Shown: piece after piece, positions 1-5,073 of the stretch | Layout of the letters: each line of letters starts with the position of its first letter | Position numbering within the stretch: the first letter of the stretch is position 1 | Assembly: GCA_902496265.1 (NCBI GenBank) | Contig: CABVAD010000094.1 | Location: 1 to 5,073 of the forward strand | Reading direction: 5' to 3' | DNA from: an uncultured Oscillospiraceae bacterium | GTDB taxonomy: Bacteria; Bacillota; Clostridia; Oscillospirales; Acutalibacteraceae | DNA: 5,073 nt | Made by a program: the position numbers and the translations under genes | Notes under the pieces: generated by a model | What the model saw: only the letters and a program-made list of their open reading frames with translations | Told to the model about the DNA's origin: nothing | Databases searched by the model: none

Positions 1-197
1 AATTAAATGTACTGAATTTACTTGAGAAAAACGGAAAAACAAAATATTGGCTCTACAAGCAATTAGGAATGAGCTACCAAAATTTTAACAAAATGATAAA
101 CAATCAAACAAAATCAATACGCTACGAAAATATCGAAACTATTTGCTTGCTATTAAATTGCACTCCGAACGACATTTTTGAAATAACAGAGGAATAA
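1..197 (+). CDS. Small XRE/Cro-type helix-turn-helix regulator, 5' end cut by the window edge
   Basis: The frame is open from the left edge (first whole codon at 3) to a TAA at 195-197, giving 64 visible residues. They read as one compact HTH domain of the Cro/C1 (HTH_26-like) kind. There is a first helix around LLEKNGKTKYWLYKQLGMS, a recognition-helix segment SYQNFNKMINNQ, and the usual end of this family, an LLNCTPNDIFEI stretch just before the stop. Proteins of this family are often only about 65-75 residues long, so probably only a few N-terminal residues are missing. Such proteins bind DNA as small repressors or as regulators of mobile elements and toxin-antitoxin loci; the target cannot be told here. 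Its sense strand is very A-rich (many AAA and AAT codons), unlike the GC-richer minus-strand genes that follow, which hints at an accessory or acquired origin. It converges on mrnC. The assignment to the HTH family is firm; the specific role is unknown. Confidence 0.8.
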   Translation, partial: LNVLNLLEKNGKTKYWLYKQLGMSYQNFNKMINNQTKSIRYENIETICLLLNCTPNDIFEITEE

Positions 198-202
198 CAA
201 AG

Positions 203-224
203 GGACGGGCGTACTCGACCGTCC
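203..224. terminator. Hairpin between convergent genes, possible weak bidirectional terminator
   Basis: A six-base-pair stem GGACGG (203-208) / CCGTCC (219-224) encloses one mismatch, two more base pairs (CG/CG) and a four-base loop TACT. It starts five bases after the stop of the plus-strand HTH gene and lies 27 bases beyond the stop of mrnC on the other strand, where a shared terminator would be expected. The T-tracts are poor. The minus-strand transcript continues as CTTTGTTATT and the plus-strand transcript as GTTGTCTAATG. It may therefore be a weak terminator or simply part of a dispersed repeat together with the adjoining heptamers. Confidence 0.4.
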
Positions 225-228
225 GTTG

Positions 229-263
229 TCTAATGTCTAACGTCTAATATCTAACATCTAAAC
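229..263. repeat. Heptamer tandem repeat, five copies of TCTAAYR
   Basis: Five consecutive seven-base units are visible on the plus strand: TCTAATG (229-235), TCTAACG (236-242), TCTAATA (243-249), TCTAACA (250-256) and TCTAAAC (257-263). The first five bases are invariant and the last two vary. The array abuts the hairpin at 203-224 and runs into the 3' end of mrnC, supplying its TAG stop and its last codons. It is too short and has no spacers, so it is not a CRISPR. It may be a microsatellite-like expansion or the edge of a dispersed intergenic repeat. Confidence 0.75.
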
Positions 264-637
264 TGCCATATCATTTTAAAAAGCTCGTCCGCGCGGGCTT
301 TATCGCCGGACAGATAAAGCCAACCGAAAAGGCACTCGAGCCCCGTTGCGGTGTGGTAATCGCCGTTTGACATATTTTTCGGGGTTGAAGAGGTGTGAAA
401 ATTCCGTCCGCGCTTAAAGACCGAAAGCTCCTTTTCGGTCAAGGAAGGCTCGATAACCGAAAATGCTTTTGCCTGCGCGGCGGCGTTAACCACCGCCGCC
501 GACCTTTTATGTAACTCCCCCGAGGGTCGGCTGATATCGGCAAGCGCGGTCCTTACATAAAGTCCGTAAACCGCGTCGCCTACAAACGCCAGCACCGAGG
601 GGCTTAACAAATCGGGGTTTTCTTTTTTAATATCCAT
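251..637 (-). CDS. mrnC: Mini-ribonuclease III (23S rRNA maturation nuclease)
   Basis: This 128-residue protein is a stand-alone RNase III catalytic domain without the dsRNA-binding domain. Signature segments are visible in order: LAFVGDAVYGLYVR (16-29) with the catalytic acid D21, a KRGRN block at 75-79 followed by TPKNM (85-89), and ATGLECLFGWLYL (97-109) with the second catalytic acid E101. In Bacillus subtilis Mini-III acts as a dimer on the long helix formed by the 23S rRNA ends and trims the precursor to mature 23S, helped by L3. Length fits the family. The ATG at 635-637 lies one base after the obgE stop (TAA-A-ATG). No strong Shine-Dalgarno is visible in the end of obgE, so translational coupling to obgE is likely. 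In B. subtilis the gene sits next to cysS; here it closes a large-subunit biogenesis cluster. The last residues (FRC) and the TAG stop are encoded by a heptamer repeat, so the C-terminus may be recent. Confidence 0.93.
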   Translation of the reverse strand: MDIKKENPDLLSPSVLAFVGDAVYGLYVRTALADISRPSGELHKRSAAVVNAAAQAKAFSVIEPSLTEKELSVFKRGRNFHTSSTPKNMSNGDYHTATGLECLFGWLYLSGDKARADELFKMIWQFRC

Positions 638-638
638 T

Positions 639-1943
<1,305 letters not shown>

Positions 1944-2240
1944 TTATTCTTCCTCGGAAAAATCGCCGTCCTCGGTCTCGTTTAAAATATAGACCTCGTA
2001 AAGCTCCCTTGCGCGCCCGTAATTACGCGCCGAAACCAGAATATAATCGGGCACAATTCCGCCGCCCAAAAGAAGCTTTACCGAGCCGCCCGCGCCCTGC
2101 TGACGGCATACAAAGGGAATACCGTTTTCCTTTAGCATATCCTGAAACACCGCTGATGATACGGGATTGCTTATAATTGCCGCTACAACAGGCTCGTTTT
2201 CGTCCTTTTTGTTCTCTTTCTTCCTCTTAAAAAAGCTCAT
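1944..2240 (-). CDS. DUF2007-type small protein, zinc-less paralogue
   Basis: This 98-residue protein has a lysine-rich head (KRKKENKK, 5-12), one compact domain at about 17-85 and an acidic tail (EDGDFSEEE). The domain begins PVVAAIISNPVSSAVFQDM, contains the KENGIPF motif (37-43) and ends in a helix-forming YGRARELYEVYI stretch (74-85). This matches DUF2007, a small ferredoxin-like alpha/beta domain annotated as a putative signal-transducing protein; its biochemical role is not established. No signal peptide or membrane segment is visible, so it should be cytosolic. It aligns along its whole domain with the product of the gene just upstream, and its ATG overlaps that gene's stop as ATGA (2237-2240). 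This implies translational coupling and probably joint action. It precedes obgE by 30 bases. DUF2007 identity is a recognition by pattern, not a search result. Confidence 0.75.
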   Translation of the reverse strand: MSFFKRKKENKKDENEPVVAAIISNPVSSAVFQDMLKENGIPFVCRQQGAGGSVKLLLGGGIVPDYILVSARNYGRARELYEVYILNETEDGDFSEEE

Positions 2241-2632
2241 TCGCCGCCCTGCTCTGTTTCCTCGTCTTCATCGAAAAATTCTCCGTCAAACTCGGGCTCG
2301 GAATTTATAAAATCCTCATATATCTGATTAGCCCTTTCAAAATCGGAATCGTCGACATAAATATCGTCCGCGGAAAACGAGCCGCCGAAGGTGACCTTCA
2401 AAGTCCCCTCGTCTTCAGTATCGCAGGAAAAGGGAATACCGTTTTCTTTAAGCAAATCCTTTAGTATTTCGGAGGAAACCACATCGTCAAGCGTTGCTAA
2501 AAGCACGGGCTTGTTTAAAATTATCTCCTGTGCCTCTTGCTCTTTAGTGTTCACGGTCAAATCCGCGCCGCAAACGGGGCAAAGCTCCGCTATGTCCTCA
2601 CATTCCGCATTACAAACATGACAGATTTTCAT
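2237..2632 (-). CDS. Zinc-ribbon plus DUF2007 small protein
   Basis: The 131-residue product starts with a zinc ribbon, CHVC (4-7) and CPVC (18-21), with an extra cysteine at 11. After a linker comes a DUF2007-like domain at about 42-109 (PVLLATLDDVVSSEILKDLLKENGIPF and on), then a strongly acidic tail (FDGEFFDEDEETEQGGE). The four ribbon cysteines should bind one zinc ion and may mediate contact with protein or nucleic acid. The domain closely resembles that of the next gene downstream (motif VSS-x6-LKENGIPF against VSS-x6-LKENGIPF), so the pair is a tandem duplication in which this copy has, or kept, the ribbon. A good ribosome binding site (AGGAAG) precedes the ATG, directly after the T-tract of the terminator at 2650-2687. 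No promoter is visible in the 17 bases between them, so expression appears to depend on read-through. Function unknown; location in a 50S-assembly cluster is suggestive only. Confidence 0.78.
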   Translation of the reverse strand: MKICHVCNAECEDIAELCPVCGADLTVNTKEQEAQEIILNKPVLLATLDDVVSSEILKDLLKENGIPFSCDTEDEGTLKVTFGGSFSADDIYVDDSDFERANQIYEDFINSEPEFDGEFFDEDEETEQGGE

Positions 2633-2649
2633 AAATTCCGCTTCCTTTC

Positions 2650-2687
2650 AAAAAAATAAATCCGGGAAGCTGTCTGCCGCCCGGATT
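2650..2687 (-). terminator. Intrinsic terminator or attenuator after rpmA
   Basis: On the minus strand, five bases after the rpmA stop, an eight-base-pair perfect stem AATCCGGG (2687-2680) / CCCGGATT (2666-2659) closes a 13-base loop. It is followed at once by TATTTTTTT (2658-2650). This is a standard Rho-independent terminator. Because the next gene's ribosome binding site follows immediately and no promoter fits in between, it probably acts as a partial terminator. It would set the ratio of abundant L21/L27 transcripts to the DUF2007-obgE-mrnC part. Confidence 0.88.
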
Positions 2688-2692
2688 ATAAC

Positions 2693-2977
2693 TTACTGCT
2701 CAACAGCGTAAATACTTACCTGTTTACGGTCTCTGCCTACGCGCTCAAATTTAACCTTGCCGTCGATAAGGGCAAACAGGGTGTCGTCCGAGCCGCGCCC
2801 GACGTTGTTTCCCGCGTGAATGTGGGTTCCTCTCTGACGGACTAAAATGTTGCCCGCCAAAACAAACTGACCGTCCGCGCGCTTAACACCTAAACGCTTG
2901 GATTCGCTGTCGCGTCCGTTCTTGGTAGAGCCCATACCTTTTTTATGAGCGAATAACTGAATGTTAATCTTAAGCAT
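2693..2977 (-). CDS. rpmA: 50S ribosomal protein L27 precursor, with Prp-cleaved N-terminal extension
   Basis: The 94-residue protein is a near-textbook bacterial L27: [20 protein letters not shown] near the N-terminus, then [20 protein letters not shown] and [19 protein letters not shown]27 lies beside the peptidyl-transferase centre of the 50S subunit, with its N-terminal tail reaching toward the tRNA ends. The start chosen is the ATG at 2975-2977. It gives [14 protein letters not shown], a nine-residue extension ending in F before A. This matches the Firmicutes L27 form from which the Prp protease removes nine residues. A longer frame could begin at a GTG at 2984-2986, but that codon lies inside the Shine-Dalgarno GGAGGT (2990-2985), which is seven bases from the ATG. 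The ATG overlaps the end of prp by eight bases. A small departure is THIHAG instead of the usual THIHPG. Confidence 0.97.
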   Translation of the reverse strand: MLKINIQLFAHKKGMGSTKNGRDSESKRLGVKRADGQFVLAGNILVRQRGTHIHAGNNVGRGSDDTLFALIDGKVKFERVGRDRKQVSIYAVEQ

Positions 2978-3296
2978 TTCTTGCACCTCCGTGAATTGTG
3001 ATGTTACTGCCGTACTGTTCGGAAAGCTCGGTCAAATGCAGCCTTAACCCCTCTAAAACCTTTACCGTACATTCGGACGGATTTTTAACATAAAAGCGCA
3101 TCACGGCGTCGTCTACAAAGACCTCCGCCCTATCGCCTATTATGTCGGTCACGGTGTTAGCCGCCATATACGCCGCGGAGGAAACCGCCGCGCAGACAAT
3201 CTTTCCGACCTCGTCGCCGCCGTCCTTAGACGAGTGGCCGCTGATTTCAAAGCCGTAAAGCCCCTTTTCATCAGCCGAAAATCTTACCCTTGTCAT
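2970..3296 (-). CDS. prp: Ribosomal-processing cysteine protease Prp (YsxB family)
   Basis: This is a 108-residue protein of the YsxB/Prp family, encoded in its usual place between L21 and L27. The catalytic dyad is recognisable: H21 in SGHS (19-22) and C35 in [11 protein letters not shown] (33-43). Prp removes the N-terminal nine residues of L27, a step shown to be essential in Staphylococcus aureus, because uncleaved L27 blocks function at the peptidyl-transferase centre. The substrate encoded next door carries the matching cleavage sequence (LF-A). The residue just before IVC is lysine where the S. aureus enzyme has aspartate (DIVC); the dyad itself is intact. The ATG at 3294-3296 lies three bases after the rplU stop and has no strong ribosome binding site, so translational coupling is likely. 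Its stop overlaps rpmA, linking protease and substrate synthesis. Confidence 0.95.
   Translation of the reverse strand: MTRVRFSADEKGLYGFEISGHSSKDGGDEVGKIVCAAVSSAAYMAANTVTDIIGDRAEVFVDDAVMRFYVKNPSECTVKVLEGLRLHLTELSEQYGSNITIHGGARNA
2985..2990 (-). promoter_or_regulatory. Ribosome binding site that fixes the rpmA start
   Basis: The minus strand reads GGAGGTGCAAGAAATG. The GGAGGT is a near-perfect Shine-Dalgarno with seven bases to the ATG at 2977. It lies within the last codons of prp. The upstream GTG overlaps this element and cannot use it, so the ATG is the real start. Confidence 0.9.
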
Positions 3297-3299
3297 AGA

Positions 3300-3605
3300 T
3301 TAGCCGATTTCGGTAATCTGTACCTTTGTATAAGGCTGTCTGTGACCCATTTTGCGGGAGCTGCTCTTCTTGGGCTTGTAGGTAAAGACGGTAATCTTCT
3401 TACCCTTGCCGTTCTTTAAAACGGTGCCCTTAACGAAAGCGTCCTTAACATAGGGCTTGCCAACCTTCAAGGTTCTGTTGTTTACGGCAACAACCTTGTC
3501 GAAGGTAACCTCTTCGTCAACCTCGGCGTTCAGCTTCTCAACATAGATAACGTCGCCGTTCTGAACACGGTACTGCTTTCCGCCTGTTTCGATAATTGCG
3601 TACAT
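3300..3605 (-). CDS. rplU: 50S ribosomal protein L21
   Basis: The 101-residue protein starts [25 protein letters not shown] and continues through the basic segment [32 protein letters not shown], both typical of L21, which binds 23S rRNA in the 50S subunit. The start chosen is the ATG at 3603-3605, which gives the conserved N-terminus and the normal family length. A Shine-Dalgarno AGGTG (3618-3614) lies eight bases upstream. An in-frame ATG further up (3621-3623) would add MAGVIK, but it has no ribosome binding site and would place the AGGTG inside the gene. It is the first gene of the ribosomal operon, behind its own promoter and structured leader. Confidence 0.97.
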   Translation of the reverse strand: MYAIIETGGKQYRVQNGDVIYVEKLNAEVDEEVTFDKVVAVNNRTLKVGKPYVKDAFVKGTVLKNGKGKKITVFTYKPKKSSSRKMGHRQPYTKVQITEIG

Positions 3606-3694
3606 TTTTATTACACCTGCCATTTATACAGTCTCGCTACGGCGGGCGTGCGCCGAAAAAGGCACAGCTTTAATAAGCCCACAATATGCGGCTT
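3606..3694 (-). ncRNA. Structured 5' leader of rplU, probable L21-type ribosomal-protein leader
   Basis: Between the predicted transcription start (about 3692-3694) and the L21 start codon lie about 88 bases with clear secondary structure. A first hairpin pairs AAGCC (3694-3690) with GGCTT (3679-3675). A second can form in two exclusive ways: TGTGCC (3666-3661) with GGCGCA (3654-3649), one G-U pair and loop TTTTTC; or CGGCG (3655-3651) with CGCCG (3644-3640). A purine-rich GCGAGAC segment and the AGGTG ribosome binding site follow. Firmicutes are known to carry an L21 leader RNA upstream of rplU that is thought to mediate autoregulation. Position and length fit, but I assign the class by context and not by a covariance match. 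Confidence 0.6.
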
Positions 3695-3698
3695 ACCT

Positions 3699-3727
3699 AT
3701 TTTATCATAACAAACCCGCTTTGTCAA
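3699..3727 (-). promoter_or_regulatory. Sigma-A promoter of the rplU operon
   Basis: On the minus strand a perfect -35 box TTGACA (3727-3722) is followed by a 17-base spacer and a -10 box TAAAAT (3704-3699). TGA immediately precedes the -10 box, forming an extended -10. The 18 bases upstream of the -35 are AT-rich (AAATATTTATTGTTTTCC), as in UP-element regions of strong ribosomal promoters. The predicted start is near 3692. It begins 19 bases past the dinB stop. Confidence 0.88.
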
Positions 3728-3745
3728 GGAAAACAATAAATATTT

Positions 3746-4930
3746 CTACTCCTTTTCCGCCGACGCGCGGGATATGCTTGAATTGCCGAACCTTTTTCTA
3801 AGCTCGTAAATCGAGTTTTCGATTTTTTCCTCGGTTTCCTTTCTTTTACAGTCGCCGAAAATATCCTGCTGAACGGCAGTTTCGTATTCCTTAAGCCCTA
3901 TCGCTCTTATACCTACCGAGCGTAAAGGCTCTGAAAAATTGTAATTTTCCTTTAAAAGCTCTATTCCGCGGCTAGCAATAGTATAGGCACTGTTGGTCGA
4001 ATCGGGATAGGTGCGGCTGTATTCCCTGACATTAAGTGACGCGGTACGGATATGCACCTGCACACCTAAGGCAAAGAGTCCGTGACCGCGAAGAGTATCC
4101 GCCACCGACTGTGAAAGGGTTAAAAAGGTACTAAAGACCGAATCAAAATCGGTAAAATCGTGGGAGCAGGTAACCGAGCGCCCCACGCTTTTTGGCTTAT
4201 CCTCCTTTGTCGGGGTCACGACGGGCGAGTTATCAAGCCCCAGCGCACAGCTTTTAAGCGCCGCACCGTTCTTTCCTAAAAGCCTTATAAGGGTTTCCTC
4301 CGAGCATTGGGCGAGATCTCCGACAGTGTAAACCCCGCAGGAACGAAGCTTTTCGGCGGTTTTTCTTCCCGCAAAAAGCAGGTCGGACGCGGGCAGACTC
4401 CATACCTTTTCCTTAAAATTATCCCGCCCGATAACCGTCACCGCATCGGGCTTTTTCATATCCGAGCCTAACTTTGCAAATACCTTGTTAAAGCTTACTC
4501 CCACCGAAATAGTAACGCCCAATTCCCGCTTAATATCCCGCCTTATTTTATGGGCGATTTCCTCTCCGCCGCCGAAAAGCATAGTACTGCCCGTCACGTC
4601 AAGCCAGCACTCGTCTATCCCGAACGGCTCTATCATATCGGTATACCTCGCGTAAATATCACGCGCTTTTTGCGAATACTCGCGGTATTTATCCATAAGC
4701 GGAGGAAGAATTACCAGCTCCCTGCATTTTCGCTTTGCTTCAAAAATCGGCTCTGCCGTCTTAACCCCGTAGCCCTTTGCGATTTCGTTTTTGGCAAGCA
4801 CAATTCCGTGGCGGTTTTCCTTATCGCCGCACACCGCAACAGGGAGCGAAACGAGGGTTGGATTAAAAAGCAGGGATACCGAGGCGAAAAAATTATTAAG
4901 GTCGCAGTGCAGTATTATCCTCTCTTTCAT
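3746..4930 (-). CDS. dinB: Y-family translesion DNA polymerase (DinB/Pol IV type)
   Basis: This 394-residue protein is an error-prone polymerase that copies past damaged bases. The palm/fingers region carries ILHCDLNNFFASV (6-18) with metal-binding D10 and steric-gate F15, and GIDECWLDVTGS (104-115) with the catalytic pair D106-E107. SVGVSFNKVFAKLGSDMKKP (142-161) follows, then a thumb with helix-hairpin-helix elements near 180-235 and a little-finger domain at about 245-350. QQDIF at 354-358 fits the beta-clamp-binding consensus. The tail KETEEKIENSIYELRKRFG-NSSISRAS is typical of Gram-positive members. The conserved Glu that usually follows FFASV is Ser19 here. The ATG at 4928-4930 has an AGGAGG ribosome binding site nine bases upstream, and a LexA box precedes it. 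It is complete. I name it DinB by general family; it could instead be annotated as a UvrX/PolY-like clostridial subfamily member. Confidence 0.93.
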   Translation of the reverse strand: MKERIILHCDLNNFFASVSLLFNPTLVSLPVAVCGDKENRHGIVLAKNEIAKGYGVKTAEPIFEAKRKCRELVILPPLMDKYREYSQKARDIYARYTDMIEPFGIDECWLDVTGSTMLFGGGEEIAHKIRRDIKRELGVTISVGVSFNKVFAKLGSDMKKPDAVTVIGRDNFKEKVWSLPASDLLFAGRKTAEKLRSCGVYTVGDLAQCSEETLIRLLGKNGAALKSCALGLDNSPVVTPTKEDKPKSVGRSVTCSHDFTDFDSVFSTFLTLSQSVADTLRGHGLFALGVQVHIRTASLNVREYSRTYPDSTNSAYTIASRGIELLKENYNFSEPLRSVGIRAIGLKEYETAVQQDIFGDCKRKETEEKIENSIYELRKRFGNSSISRASAEKE

Positions 4931-4947
4931 CTTTTCCGCCCTCCTTT

Positions 4948-4961
4948 AGAACATCTGTTCT
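4948..4961 (-). promoter_or_regulatory. LexA (SOS) box of dinB
   Basis: The minus strand reads AGAACAGATGTTCT, a palindrome with six-base arms that contains GAAC-N4-GTTC, the core of the Gram-positive LexA/DinR operator. It lies five bases downstream of the -10 box and 17 bases before the start codon, so bound LexA would cover the transcription start. This indicates repression until DNA damage. Confidence 0.9.
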
Positions 4962-4976
4962 ATGCTATTATAGCAT
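4962..4976. repeat. Perfect palindrome spanning the dinB -10 box
   Basis: ATGCTAT and ATAGCAT form seven-base arms around a single central base. The arms include the TATAAT of the promoter and abut the LexA box. It may be a second operator or a chance result of a TATAAT-containing sequence. Confidence 0.6.
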
Positions 4977-4995
4977 CTAACCGAGCATTTGTAAA
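4967..4995 (-). promoter_or_regulatory. Sigma-A promoter of dinB
   Basis: On the minus strand a -35 box TTTACA (4995-4990, five of six consensus bases) is followed by a 17-base spacer and a perfect -10 box TATAAT (4972-4967). TGC precedes the -10 box, forming an extended -10. The strength of this promoter is consistent with tight LexA control from the adjacent operator. The -10 box sits at the centre of a 15-base palindrome (4962-4976). Confidence 0.88.
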
Positions 4996-5073
4996 GCGGA
5001 AAATTTCAACAAATTTAATATACAGTAGGTCAGCGTAGAATTGTATCCATACTGTTGTAACGGCGTCTCCGAC
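4996..5073. other. Short region upstream of dinB with no recognisable gene
   Basis: Nothing here is recognised as a gene, RNA or mobile element. A minus-strand frame stays open from the right edge, but it runs through the dinB promoter to a TAG (4963-4965) and resembles no family I know. A loose inverted pair ACAGTA (5022-5027) / TACTGT (5050-5055) is present. It could be the end of an upstream gene or a repeat beyond the edge. Confidence 0.4.

Noticed and set aside
229..263. CRISPR array
   Set aside because: The units are seven bases with no spacers; it is a simple tandem repeat.
2391..2621. Plus-strand frame opposite the zinc-ribbon DUF2007 gene
   Set aside because: The Ser-rich product has no family features, while the minus-strand gene has a zinc ribbon, a ribosome binding site and a paralogue.
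2978..2986. GTG start for L27 giving three more residues (MQE)
   Set aside because: The GTG overlaps the Shine-Dalgarno used by the ATG at 2977, and the shorter form matches the nine-residue Prp-cleaved extension.
3234..3419. Plus-strand frame spanning the prp-rplU junction
   Set aside because: It is antisense to two well-recognised genes, with no ribosome binding site or family resemblance.
3606..3623. Upstream ATG for L21 giving MAGVIK as extra N-terminus
   Set aside because: It has no ribosome binding site, it would bury the AGGTG, and L21 proteins normally begin MYAII.
4550..5038. 162-residue plus-strand frame antisense to the 5' part of dinB
   Set aside because: It covers the dinB start, LexA box and promoter in antisense, has no recognisable domain, and its length is explained by the codon pattern of dinB.

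Overview
The window looks like chromosomal DNA from a low- to mid-GC Gram-positive anaerobe of the Clostridia, perhaps an Oscillospiraceae/Ruminococcaceae-type gut bacterium. This rests on the gene order (L21, Prp protease, L27, Obg), on the Prp-cleavable N-terminal extension of L27, on Mini-ribonuclease III, on a Gram-positive LexA box (GAAC-N4-GTTC), and on strong AGGAGG-type ribosome binding sites. The taxonomic placement is an inference from these traits, not a measured match.

Layout: all complete genes lie on the minus strand and are transcribed from right to left. From the right edge there are about 80 bases with no recognisable gene (4996-5073). Next come an SOS-type promoter with a LexA box and a Y-family DNA polymerase gene (dinB, 3746-4930). 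A 120-base regulatory gap (3624-3745) follows, holding a near-consensus sigma-A promoter and a structured leader, probably an L21-type ribosomal-protein leader. Then come rplU (L21), prp (the cysteine protease that trims L27) and rpmA (L27). A clear intrinsic terminator or attenuator lies at 2650-2687. It is followed by two tandem paralogous small proteins of the DUF2007 type, one with an added zinc ribbon, then obgE (the 50S-assembly GTPase) and mrnC (Mini-RNase III, which matures 23S rRNA). The left edge carries the 3' end of a plus-strand small XRE/Cro-type HTH regulator that is AT-rich and unlike its neighbours. Between it and mrnC lie a hairpin and a five-copy heptamer tandem repeat that runs into the last codons of mrnC.

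How the genes fit together: rplU-prp-rpmA-obgE-mrnC is a large-subunit biogenesis cluster with two ribosomal proteins, the protease needed to mature one of them, an assembly GTPase and the nuclease that trims 23S rRNA. The two DUF2007 genes sit inside this cluster, behind the terminator and ahead of obgE, and are the least understood part of it. dinB is a separate, DNA-damage-controlled gene, but no terminator is visible between it and the ribosomal promoter.

I did not find an undescribed multi-gene system. The points most worth following up are the paired DUF2007 proteins in the ribosome-assembly operon, the terminator that apparently controls them, the repeat at the end of mrnC, and three start-site or regulatory details (L27, L21, SOS box). 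Two gene starts given here (rpmA and rplU) are deliberately shorter than the longest open reading frame.
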